From assembly GCA_008363385.1 (NCBI GenBank), contig RHKY01000021.1:56388-120387 (forward strand): a stretch of DNA of 64,000 bases. The letters run 5' to 3'. A program made the position numbers and the translations under genes. Positions 15,011 through 22,818 of the stretch are shown one piece after another (positions within the stretch are counted from its first letter, which is position 1; each line of letters opens with the position of its first letter). The DNA is from Acidobacteriota bacterium. GTDB taxonomy: Bacteria > Acidobacteriota > Thermoanaerobaculia > UBA5066. The notes below the pieces were generated by a model. It saw only the letters and a program-made list of their open reading frames with translations, did no database searches and was not told the origin of the DNA.

Positions 15011-17337
15011 ACCCGGGGCCCGGGTTCCCCCGAGCCCCCTCCGCGGCCGCTCCTTTCTTGCTCCGGCTCCTCCTCGCGTCCGTCCTCGCCGGCGCTCTCT
15101 GCGCGGAGGCCCGGCCTCCGGCCGGGGCTCTCCTGGCCGGGGGGCCGGACGGCGCCGAGGAGACGCTCGCGGTCGCGCGGGCGAGGGCCCGAGAGGCCGG
15201 GCTCGGGGACTCCGAGGTCGAGGGGTTCCTCGCCGTCGAGTCGCACGGGGGGCTGTGGGCGGTCCGGTCCCGGGCAGCCCGAGCGGCGGCGCTTCTCGCG
15301 AACGGAAAACGCGCCGAGGCAACTCGCCTGGCCGAGGGGCTCGAGACGGCCCCGCTCGGCCTCCCCGGCCTCTCGGAGTGGATCCGCCTCTCGGCCTCCC
15401 TGGCTCCGCGGGACCGCCAGCCGGCGCTCGCGAGGATCGCGGAGGTGGAAGCCCTCGTCGCACTGGCCGGCCGAGTCCCGGGCGGACCTCTGTGCCGCGC
15501 CGCCTTGACCGAAGCCTCCCGGAGGGCGCGGACGCCCGCCGACCGGAGGCGGGTCCGCGAGGCGGTGGAGCGGCTCCTGCCGGACCGCGCCGCCGGGCCC
15601 CGCGCCGCGACCCTGCGAGCCCTGGCCCTCCTGCGCGTGGCCGAGGGGCGGGCCGAGCGGGCCGCGATCGCCGCCGCGCTCCTGCGGGTCCATCCGGGGG
15701 GCCCCGAGGAGGCGGCCACCTTCCTGGACGCCTCCGACCGGCGACTCGTCCTCGAGGCCTCGCTCGACGCGCCGCTCGACGTCCGCCTGGCTCGCGCGCG
15801 CGAGCTCGCCCCGAAGAGAGCCGACGAGGCTTCGCGGGTCCTCGGGAGACCCTCCGGGACACCGGACCAGCGGCTCGCCGCCTCCGAGGTCCTCGTCGCC
15901 GTCAGCCGCCTGAAGGAGGCGGAGCGGGAGCTCTCGGCGCTCAGGGCCTCGGGCCTCCTCTCCCGCGAGGCCGCGACGCTCGCCGAGGCGCTCGGGCTCC
16001 GGGCCCGGATGCGCCTCGTCTCGGCGCGGAGCCGGAAGACGGTCGTCGTCTCCCAGAGGACGAACCGGGGGAAGGCCCGGGTCAGGACGGTCCGGCGCGC
16101 CCCCGCCACCGACGCGGACCGGGCCGCGTTCACGACGCTCCTGGCCGACGTGGACCGGCTGGCGGCCGACGGCCTCCCCGCGCCCCAGAGGCGGCTCCTC
16201 CTCGCCGACGCGGTCCGCGGCGCCGCGCGTCTCGGGCTCCTCTCCGAGGCCGAGCGACGGCTGCCGGCCCTCCTGGCGCTGGAGCCCGACACCACGGCCG
16301 CCGCCGAGGAGCTCTTCGCCGACGCCCGCGAGCGTCTCGTCCGGGGCGAGACGGCCGACGCCGCCCGCAGGCTCTCCGTCCAGGCCACGCTCTACCGGGT
16401 GGTCGCGGTGCGCCGCCGGGCGACGTACTGGGCGGCCGTGGCCCTCCAGCGCTCCGGCGCCGGGGAGGAGGGGAAGGCGCTCCTGGCCTCGCTCGTCCCC
16501 GGGGTCGTCCCGGACGTCTACGGGCGCTGGGCGGCCGAGAGCCTCGGCCTCCCCCTCGCCGGGACCGTCCCGCCGCCGGAGGCGGAGCCCGCCGCCCCGG
16601 GTCTGGGCCCGGCGGCACCGGGGCCCGCCTCGCGCGAGCTCCTGGCCTGCGGCTTTCCGGACATGGCCGAGGACGCCGCCGAGGCCGAGGGCTCGATGGA
16701 CGTCCTCTTCGCGGCCTCCGTGGCAACGGAACGGGGAGACCACCGCCGCGCGGTCGCGCTTCTGAAGTCGCGCCATCCCGAGCTCGGGACCCCGGACGAG
16801 GGCGCCGTCCCGCTCGCGGTGAGGCGCGCCTTCTACCCCGTCGCCCACCTCCCGCTCTTCTCCCGCGAGGCCGCCTCCCACGGGATCTCGACGCCGCTCC
16901 TCCTGGCCCTCGTCCGGCAGGAGAGCGTCTTCTCCCCGGTCGCCAGGTCGCGGGCCGGCGCGGTCGGCCTGATGCAGGTGATGCCCTCGACCGGACGCCT
17001 CGTCGCCCGGAGGAAGGGCCAGAAGGGCCGCCCCGACCTGGCCGACCCCGAGAAGAACGTCGAGCTCGGGACCGCGTTCTTCGCCGGCCTCCTCTCGCGC
17101 TACGACGGGGACGTCGTCTCGGCGCTCGCCGCCTACAACGCGGGCCCCGGGCGGGTGGACCGCTGGCGGCGGGCCCGGCCGGGGACGCCCGAGGACGAGT
17201 TCCTGGAGTCGATCCCGATCGCCGAGACGCGCGACTACGTCCGCAGGGTCCTCTTCTACCGGGAGGCCTACCGGGTCCTCCTCCCGCTGGCCACGTCCTC
17301 CGCGATGGCCGCCTTCCCGGTCAGCCCCGCGCCCTGA
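14998..17337 (+). CDS. Soluble lytic murein transglycosylase (SLT family) with helical superhelix
   Basis: The 779-residue exported protein has a hydrophobic signal segment (FLLRLLLASVLAGALC, about 20-35) and a long alpha-helical TPR-like region (about 50-600). A C-terminal SLT lysozyme-like domain follows: ALVRQESVFSP with catalytic E642, then AVGLMQVMPSTG, NVELGTAFFAGLL and SALAAYNAGPGRVDRW. It cleaves peptidoglycan to 1,6-anhydromuropeptides. The layout and length resemble Slt70. The start is uncertain: ATG 14998 sits in a tandem repeat and is followed by a 27-bp palindrome inside codons 3-12, and TTG 15058 is an alternative. The 3' end overlaps the convergent photolyase gene by 17 bp. Confidence 0.88.
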   Translation: MSWGNPGPGFPRAPSAAAPFLLRLLLASVLAGALCAEARPPAGALLAGGPDGAEETLAVARARAREAGLGDSEVEGFLAVESHGGLWAVRSRAARAAALLANGKRAEATRLAEGLETAPLGLPGLSEWIRLSASLAPRDRQPALARIAEVEALVALAGRVPGGPLCRAALTEASRRARTPADRRRVREAVERLLPDRAAGPRAATLRALALLRVAEGRAERAAIAAALLRVHPGGPEEAATFLDASDRRLVLEASLDAPLDVRLARARELAPKRADEASRVLGRPSGTPDQRLAASEVLVAVSRLKEAERELSALRASGLLSREAATLAEALGLRARMRLVSARSRKTVVVSQRTNRGKARVRTVRRAPATDADRAAFTTLLADVDRLAADGLPAPQRRLLLADAVRGAARLGLLSEAERRLPALLALEPDTTAAAEELFADARERLVRGETADAARRLSVQATLYRVVAVRRRATYWAAVALQRSGAGEEGKALLASLVPGVVPDVYGRWAAESLGLPLAGTVPPPEAEPAAPGLGPAAPGPASRELLACGFPDMAEDAAEAEGSMDVLFAASVATERGDHRRAVALLKSRHPELGTPDEGAVPLAVRRAFYPVAHLPLFSREAASHGISTPLLLALVRQESVFSPVARSRAGAVGLMQVMPSTGRLVARRKGQKGRPDLADPEKNVELGTAFFAGLLSRYDGDVVSALAAYNAGPGRVDRWRRARPGTPEDEFLESIPIAETRDYVRRVLFYREAYRVLLPLATSSAMAAFPVSPAP
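15005..15031. repeat. Perfect 27-nt palindrome inside the first codons of the SLT gene
   Basis: Arms GGGGGAACCCGGG and CCCGGGTTCCCCC are perfectly complementary around a single central G. In mRNA this would be a very stable hairpin 7 nt after the ATG. Confidence 0.8.
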
Positions 17338-18745
17338 GACGGGCGAAGGCCGCGAGCGCCCGCGCGCGCGAGCGGGCGTGGTCGACGACCGGGGGCGGGT
17401 AGTCCCGCGGGGGGGCCTCCGCCGTCCAGGGGGCGTGGAGGAGCGCGGGAGGGGCCTTCCAGCGCGCGAGCTCCTCGACGTGACGCCGCACGTACGCCCC
17501 GTCGGGGTCGAACGTCAGCCCCTGCCGGACCGGGTTGAAGATCCGGAAGAACGGCGCGGCGTCGGTCCCGGAGCCCGCGGCCCACTGCCACCCGCCGTTG
17601 TTCGAGGCCGGGTCGCCGTCGGCCAGCCGCTCGCGGAAGAAGGCCTCGCCCCGCCTCCAGTCGACGAGGAGGTCCTTCGTCAGGAAGGAGGCGGCGATCA
17701 TCCGGACCCGGTTGTGCATCCACCCCTCGCGCAGGAGCTGCCGGACGCCCGCGTCGACGATCGGGTAGCCGGTGCGGCCTTCCCGGAAGGCGGCGAACGC
17801 CTCGTCGGCCTCCTGGCCCCTCAGCCACGGGAAGGCGTCGTACTCGGGCCGGAAGCTCCCCGTCAGGACGTGCGGGAAGGCCGCGAGGACGCCCGCGTAG
17901 AACTCCCTCCAGGCCAGCTCGCGGACGAACGTCTCGACCGACCGGCGCCCCTCGGCCCCCGCCTCGCGCCACGTCTCCCTCGCCTCCTGGAGCACCCGTC
18001 GGATCCCGACGGTCCCGAACCTCAGGTGGGGAGACAGGCGCGAGGTCCCGGGGAGGTCCGGCCGGTCGCGGCGCGACGCGTACGTCTCGAGGGCGTTCCC
18101 CCGGAACTCCCTCCAGAGCGAGCGCCCCCTGGCCTCGCCCCCGGGCGGGTTCTCCGGGGCCCCGCTCACGCGGAAAGCGCGCGGCCGCTCCAGGGGGATC
18201 GAGGGGAAGCGAGGATCCAGGACCGAAGGAGGCGTCGGCACCCGGACGGGCGGAGGGACCGGCGCGGGCTTGTCGGCCTCCAGCCAGCGGCGCGAGAAGG
18301 GAGTGAAGACGGTGAACGGCTTCCCCGCGCCGGTCAGGACCGAGCCCGGCGGGAGGAGGAGGACGTCCTCGAGGAGGCGGAGAGCGACCCCCTCGCGGCG
18401 GAGCGCCTCCCCGGCCCCGGCGTACAGCTCCCGGCCGTGGGGCTCGTGGTCGGCGTGGGCCAGGACGGTCCGGGCTCCGGTCTCCTGCGCCAGCGCCGAG
18501 AGGGCGGGTCCGGGAGGGCCCTTGCGGACCAGGAGGCGCGAGCCCTTCGCCTCGAGGGCGCGCGAGAGCTCCGCGAGCGACTCCGCGAGGAAGCGCAGGC
18601 GCGGGGGCGAGTAGTCCTCGCGGAGGTAGTGGTCGTCCAGGACGAAGACGGGGACGACCGCGTCGTGCCCCGTGACGGCGGCGTGGAGCGGGAGGTTGTC
18701 GTCGAGCCGCAGGTTCCGGCGGAACCAGCAGACCGCGACGTCCAT
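17321..18745 (-). CDS. phr: Deoxyribodipyrimidine photolyase (cryptochrome/photolyase family)
   Basis: The 474-residue flavoprotein repairs UV pyrimidine dimers with blue light. It begins VCWFRRNLRLDDNLPLHAA, the photolyase alpha/beta antenna domain. The FAD-binding domain contains RDRPDLPGTSRLSPHLRFG, ELAWREFYAG, GWMHNRVRMI and NNGGWQWAAGSGTDA, followed by FFRIFNP. Length and motifs are typical of class I CPD photolyases. ATG 18745 is 9 bp downstream of fur, so both are likely co-transcribed. The stop overlaps the convergent SLT gene by 17 bp. Confidence 0.93.
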   Translation of the reverse strand: MDVAVCWFRRNLRLDDNLPLHAAVTGHDAVVPVFVLDDHYLREDYSPPRLRFLAESLAELSRALEAKGSRLLVRKGPPGPALSALAQETGARTVLAHADHEPHGRELYAGAGEALRREGVALRLLEDVLLLPPGSVLTGAGKPFTVFTPFSRRWLEADKPAPVPPPVRVPTPPSVLDPRFPSIPLERPRAFRVSGAPENPPGGEARGRSLWREFRGNALETYASRRDRPDLPGTSRLSPHLRFGTVGIRRVLQEARETWREAGAEGRRSVETFVRELAWREFYAGVLAAFPHVLTGSFRPEYDAFPWLRGQEADEAFAAFREGRTGYPIVDAGVRQLLREGWMHNRVRMIAASFLTKDLLVDWRRGEAFFRERLADGDPASNNGGWQWAAGSGTDAAPFFRIFNPVRQGLTFDPDGAYVRRHVEELARWKAPPALLHAPWTAEAPPRDYPPPVVDHARSRARALAAFARLRARG

Positions 18746-18753
18746 AACGTGTG

Positions 18754-19224
18754 CTACGTGGCGCGGGAGGCGGCGGAGGCCGCGAGCTTCTTCCGGCAGG
18801 CCGAGCAGGTGCCCCGGATCTGGTGGGAGTGCGAGGTGGCCAGGAAGTCGTACCGCCGGCAGACGTCCTCCTGCAGCTCCTCGATCCGCGGCTCCACGAA
18901 CTCGACGACCTTCCCGCAGGCCGAGCAGATCAGGTGGTCGTGGTGCTCGCCCTTGCGCATCCGCTCGTACCGGTACTTCTCCTCGTTCAGCCGGACGCGC
19001 CCCACGAGCCCGCACTCGTGCAGGAGGTCGAGCGAGCGGTAGACGGTCGCCCGGCTGATCTTCTTCCCTCGTTCTCGCATCCGCGCGACGAGGTCGTCGG
19101 CGTCGAAGTGCCGGTGCGTGGAGAAGATCTCCTCGAGGAGGGCCGTCCGCTCGCGCGTGACCTTCAGGCCCCGGCGGCGAAGGAACTCCGTGAAGAGGGT
19201 CCGTTCCTCCTGGAAGTCGCTCAC
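18754..19224 (-). CDS. Fur/PerR-family metal- or peroxide-responsive repressor
   Basis: The 156-residue protein has the Fur layout. A winged helix (LKVTRERTALLEEIFSTHRHF, SRATVYRSLDLLHECGL) is followed by the metal-binding dimer domain with HHDHLICSACGKVVEF and a second CSAC pair near the C-terminus. The two CxxC pairs indicate a structural zinc site. Whether it senses iron, manganese, zinc or peroxide cannot be decided by reading. It starts with GTG 19224, 6 nt after a TATCGT box and without a Shine-Dalgarno sequence. It precedes photolyase in the same transcript, suggesting oxidative or UV stress control. Confidence 0.9.
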   Translation of the reverse strand: MSDFQEERTLFTEFLRRRGLKVTRERTALLEEIFSTHRHFDADDLVARMRERGKKISRATVYRSLDLLHECGLVGRVRLNEEKYRYERMRKGEHHDHLICSACGKVVEFVEPRIEELQEDVCRRYDFLATSHSHQIRGTCSACRKKLAASAASRAT

Positions 19225-19230
19225 GCTGAG

Positions 19231-19236
19231 ACGATA
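19231..19236 (-). promoter_or_regulatory. Putative -10 box (TATCGT), leaderless fur-phr transcript
   Basis: TATCGT ends 6 nt before GTG 19224. It follows the TANNNT pattern seen at other first genes in the window. Confidence 0.45.
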
Positions 19237-19298
19237 GCTCAGGATCGACCCGGCGGGAACCTCCCCGCGGGAGAAAAGGGCCTCCGGGGGCCGGGGCG

Positions 19299-20087
19299 TC
19301 AGAGCCCGTTCAGGCGCTTGTCGTACGGGAAGAACCGGACCCGGTAGTCGCGGGGGACCCTCGGAAGGGCGCCCCGATACCGGTTGACGTAGTCGGCCAG
19401 GCGCGGGTCGCGGCTCCCCCGCGCGCGCTCGAAGGAGAGGAAGTCCTCCTCGAACCAGTCGAAGATCCGCGAGAGCGTGACCGTCCGCGCCTCGCCGTCG
19501 ACGCTCACGTTCCGCGCCTCGCCGACGAACTCCGTCATCGCCGCGTCGAGCCGCGCGTCGAGGCCCTCCCCCTCGAACGGCTCCCGCGGCAGGCGCGGGC
19601 AGCCGAGCGAGGCGCAGTTGAGGGCGGCGTGGACGCGCGGGTCGGCGAACCCCTCGCGGACCCAGTCGTCCTCGAGCTTCTTCAGGCTCGTCTCCTCCCC
19701 GCCCAGGACGACCTTCCTCCGGACGAAGAAGCCGTACCCGCTGACGAGGCCCCCCGTCCAGACGCTCTCCCTCTCCGGGCCGCGGGCCAGGACCCCTTCG
19801 AAGACGAGGGCGTTGTACGCGTTGAGGTAGTAGGCGAGCCGCTCCTCCCGGCCGGGGAAGAGGTCCGGGCGGTTCCTCGGGCTGACCGCCCTCACCGCCG
19901 CGAGGTACCGGTCCAGGTCGGCCCGGTCGCCGGCGAGCCCCTCGTAGTCGACGCGGCCGCGCGCTTCGACGAACCGGGCCAGGACCTTTCCCCAGTCGGC
20001 GTGCGAGAAGCGCTCGGCCGCGCCGAGGGGCAGGGCCGAGAGGACCAGCAGCGGGAGCATCGCGAGTCTCGTCGGTCTCGGGGTCAC
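19299..20087 (-). CDS. Secreted DUF547-family protein
   Basis: The product (262 aa from GTG 20087) has a signal peptide (LAMLPLLVLSALPLGAAE) and then a DUF547 domain. Its diagnostic motifs are YYLNAYNALV, HAALNCASLGCPRL, FDWFEEDF and LADYVNRYRG. The family has a conserved Cys and His pair and is thought to be an enzyme, but its reaction is not established. The frame is open to 20141. GTG 20087 is chosen because GGAG lies 6-9 nt upstream and it gives a clean signal peptide; ATG 20117 is an alternative. On the minus strand, GGCCCCCGGAGGCCC followed by CTTTT just after the stop may be its terminator. Confidence 0.82.
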   Translation of the reverse strand: MTPRPTRLAMLPLLVLSALPLGAAERFSHADWGKVLARFVEARGRVDYEGLAGDRADLDRYLAAVRAVSPRNRPDLFPGREERLAYYLNAYNALVFEGVLARGPERESVWTGGLVSGYGFFVRRKVVLGGEETSLKKLEDDWVREGFADPRVHAALNCASLGCPRLPREPFEGEGLDARLDAAMTEFVGEARNVSVDGEARTVTLSRIFDWFEEDFLSFERARGSRDPRLADYVNRYRGALPRVPRDYRVRFFPYDKRLNGL

Positions 20088-20140
20088 GTCGGTCTCCGCG
20101 GGCGGGCGTTCGGGCATTGCCGCGGGCCCCGCCGCGGCCA

Positions 20141-20146
20141 TAGGAT
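20141..20146 (+). promoter_or_regulatory. Putative -10 box (TAGGAT), leaderless kinase transcript
   Basis: TAGGAT is followed by 9 nt and ATG 20156, with no Shine-Dalgarno sequence between them. Confidence 0.45.
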
Positions 20147-20155
20147 GCCCGGCGA

Positions 20156-22327
20156 ATGGCGCAGGTTTCGGGCGGCCCCTCCCCGGGCCGGATCGACACG
20201 TACCGGCTGGAGCAGCGCCTCGCCGTGGGCGGGATGGCGGAGATCTTCCTGGCCGTCGACGAGCGGGACGGCCGGCGCGTGGCGCTGAAGAAGATCCTCC
20301 CCCAGATCGCCTCCGACCCGGACTTCCTGAACCGCTTCTTCCACGAGATCCGGATCCAGATCGCGCTCAAGCACAGGAACGTCGTGGAGCTCCTGGACTG
20401 CAGCCCCGGCGCCGCCAACGCCTACATCGTCATGGAGTACGTCGACGGCGGCTCGCTGGCCACGCTCCTGGAGAAGGCCGGGAAGTTCCCGTGGGAGCTG
20501 GCTCTCCACGCCGCCGACGAGGCGCTGCGCGGCCTGGGCGCGGCCCACAAGAAGGGGATCGTCCACCGCGACGTCAAGCCGCAGAACCTGATGTGGACCC
20601 GCGACGGGACGGTCAAGGTGGCCGACTTCGGGATCTCGACCGCCGAGCACCTGACCCGCCTGACGGTCACGGGCACCGTCGTCGGGACCCCGTCGTTCAT
20701 GTCGCCCGAGCAGGCGCGCGGCGAGCCGCTGGACGGGCGGTCGGACCTCTTCTCCGTCGGGACCGTCCTCTACGGCCTCCTGACGGGGCTCAACCCGTTC
20801 ACCGCCGACTCGGTGGCCGCCACGCTCGTCCGCGTGGCCAACACCGTCCCGGACCCGCCGACGCACGTCGACCCGACGCTCCCGGACGGGGTGGACAGGA
20901 TCCTCCGCCGCCTCCACGCCAAGGACCGGCAGGGGCGCTACGCGACCGCCGAGGAGGCGAGCGAGGCGATCCGGGCCCTCCTGGCGGCGGAGGGCGTCTC
21001 CCGCCCCGGCGAGGCCTTCCGGGAGTTCGTCTCGGACCCGGTGCGGTACGCGGAGGCGCGGCGACGGAAGCTGGCCGACGCGGCCCTCAAGAAGGCCGAG
21101 GCGCTCCTCAACGACCGGAACGCACCGCCCGAGGAGGCGCTGTGGGCCGCCTACCAGACGATGGTCGTCGCCCCGGCGGACACGAAGGCCAAGGACCTCT
21201 TCCGCTCGGCGGCCTCGCGGGCCGGCCAGCGCGAGAACCCGGTGGAGAACCCCAAGATCCGGGAGCTGGAGGAGAAGATCCGGCAGGACCCGGAGAACGT
21301 CGCGCTGATGCTCCAGCTGGCCAAGCTCTACCGGCTGGAGAAGGACTTCGTCAACGTGATGCGCTTCTTCCGGAAGCTCCAGCTCTCGGCTGCGCCCGAC
21401 GCGTACACGCAGGCGCAGATCGCGGCCCTCGTCGGGAGCGCCGCTCCCGCCCCGAAGCGTGCGGGGCCCCCCGCCGGTCCCGGCCCCGGCCGGCGGGCCC
21501 CCGTGCCGGAGCCCCAGAGCCCGGGGACGGCGCGCCGGAGCCTCTGGATGGCGCTGGGGGGAGGGTCGCTCGCCGTCCTGGCCCTGGGGGTCTGGTGGAT
21601 GAACGGCCCGGCGAAGCGGATCACCGGCGAGAGCGAAGAGGACAAGAAGCGGGCGGAGGCGATCCTCCGGCTCCTGGAGGGGTCCGGCGAACGGCCCGCC
21701 TCGGCGGGCGCGGCGCCGGAGCGGCCGCTCACGCCCGAGGAGGCGCTCCAGCGGGTCCTCGACCGGGGCGAGCGGCTCGAGGCCGAGTCCGGGCCGGCCA
21801 CCGCCGTGGCGTTCTACCGCGAGGCTGCCGAGCGCCTGGCGCCCGCGCAGCGGGGGGCAGCGTACCTGGCGATGGCCGAGGCGGCGGCCCGGGCCGGGGA
21901 CAGGGCCTCCGCCGTGGAGGCGTTCGACGCGGCGGCCGCGCTCGGCGGGCCGGGCGGCACGACCGCGAGGCTGCGCAAGGGGGCGTTCCTGGAGCAGGGA
22001 GGGGAGCGGGACGCGGCCCGGGCCCTCTACGACGAGATCGCCCGGACCACCGACGGGCCGGGCCGCTGGACGGCCACCCTGCGGCTCGGCCTGATGGCCG
22101 ACGCCGAGGGCGACCCGGCGCGCGCCCTCGTCCTCTACGAGGAGATCCTGGCGCGGGCCCCGTCCGCGCCCGAGGCCGATCCCGCCCGCCTCGGCGCCGC
22201 CGCGATCTACCGCTCCGAGGGGCGGCACGGGGACGCCCGGAGGCTCTACGAGGAGGTCCTCCGGAACGCCCCGCCCGGGAGCGACCTGGCCAGGAGCGCC
22301 GAGCAGGGACTCTCGACGGTGCCCTGA
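20156..22327 (+). CDS. Membrane Ser/Thr protein kinase with extracytoplasmic TPR-like repeats
   Basis: The 723-residue protein starts with a complete Hanks-type kinase: glycine loop LAVGGMAEIFLAV, lysine K45 in RVALKKIL, catalytic HRDVKPQNLM (D139), DFG at 157-159, activation-loop GTPSFMSPEQARG and DGRSDLFSVGTVLY. A helical segment (about 300-430) and a Pro-rich stretch follow. One transmembrane helix lies at about 461-483 (LWMALGGGSLAVLALGVWWM). The remaining 240 residues hold TPR-like Ala-rich helical pairs. All catalytic residues are present, so it should be active. Its substrates are unknown. It is transcribed just ahead of yjbQ but probably independently. Confidence 0.92.
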   Translation: MAQVSGGPSPGRIDTYRLEQRLAVGGMAEIFLAVDERDGRRVALKKILPQIASDPDFLNRFFHEIRIQIALKHRNVVELLDCSPGAANAYIVMEYVDGGSLATLLEKAGKFPWELALHAADEALRGLGAAHKKGIVHRDVKPQNLMWTRDGTVKVADFGISTAEHLTRLTVTGTVVGTPSFMSPEQARGEPLDGRSDLFSVGTVLYGLLTGLNPFTADSVAATLVRVANTVPDPPTHVDPTLPDGVDRILRRLHAKDRQGRYATAEEASEAIRALLAAEGVSRPGEAFREFVSDPVRYAEARRRKLADAALKKAEALLNDRNAPPEEALWAAYQTMVVAPADTKAKDLFRSAASRAGQRENPVENPKIRELEEKIRQDPENVALMLQLAKLYRLEKDFVNVMRFFRKLQLSAAPDAYTQAQIAALVGSAAPAPKRAGPPAGPGPGRRAPVPEPQSPGTARRSLWMALGGGSLAVLALGVWWMNGPAKRITGESEEDKKRAEAILRLLEGSGERPASAGAAPERPLTPEEALQRVLDRGERLEAESGPATAVAFYREAAERLAPAQRGAAYLAMAEAAARAGDRASAVEAFDAAAALGGPGGTTARLRKGAFLEQGGERDAARALYDEIARTTDGPGRWTATLRLGLMADAEGDPARALVLYEEILARAPSAPEADPARLGAAAIYRSEGRHGDARRLYEEVLRNAPPGSDLARSAEQGLSTVP

Positions 22328-22330
22328 ATC

Positions 22331-22345
22331 GGGGAGGCCCCCGCG
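22331..22345 (+). repeat. Post-stop GC-rich element, copy D
   Basis: GGGGAGGCCCCCGCG starts 3 nt after the kinase stop codon. It is one base shorter than the complement of copies A-C, which occupy the same position relative to their genes. Confidence 0.35.
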
Positions 22346-22362
22346 CGCGTCCCGCGCGCCGG

Positions 22363-22368
22363 TAGCAT
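22363..22368 (+). promoter_or_regulatory. Putative -10 box (TAGCAT), leaderless yjbQ transcript
   Basis: TAGCAT is separated by 6 nt from ATG 22375. No ribosome-binding site fits in the gap. Confidence 0.5.
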
Positions 22369-22374
22369 CGCGGG

Positions 22375-22794
22375 ATGAAGTCGCACCGGAAGGTCCTGAC
22401 GTTCACTCTCCCGGAGCGGATCGGGTTCGTCAACATCACGCCGGAGGTCGAGGCGGCCGTGCGGGAGAGCGGCGTCGCCGAGGGGCTCTGCCTCGTCAAC
22501 CCGATGCACATCACGGCGTCGGTCTTCGTCAACGACGACGAGTCGGGCCTCCTCGACGACTACCGCCGCTTCTTCGAGGAGATCGCCCCGCACGAGCCGG
22601 TCTCGCGCTGGAAGCACAACCGCACCGGCGAGGACAACGGCGACGCCCACGTCAAGCGCCAGCTGATGGGGCGGGAGGTGGTCCTGGCGATCACGGGCGG
22701 GAAGCTCGACTTCGGCCCGTGGGAGCAGGTCTTCTACGGCGAGTGGGACGGGCGGCGGCCCAAGCGGGTCCTGATCAAGGTGATCGGGGAGTAG
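22375..22794 (+). CDS. yjbQ: YjbQ/UPF0047 family protein
   Basis: The 139-residue product matches the compact UPF0047 fold with [30 protein letters not shown], the His-containing [20 protein letters not shown] and a terminal [18 protein letters not shown]. Members show weak thiamine-phosphate synthase activity in vitro and have conserved metal-binding histidines. The true physiological role is unsettled. It stands alone between the kinase and the convergent aromatic-pathway gene. Confidence 0.92.
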   Translation: MKSHRKVLTFTLPERIGFVNITPEVEAAVRESGVAEGLCLVNPMHITASVFVNDDESGLLDDYRRFFEEIAPHEPVSRWKHNRTGEDNGDAHVKRQLMGREVVLAITGGKLDFGPWEQVFYGEWDGRRPKRVLIKVIGE

Positions 22795-22818
22795 CGGTCC
22801 CCGGGCGCGACGGCCGCG

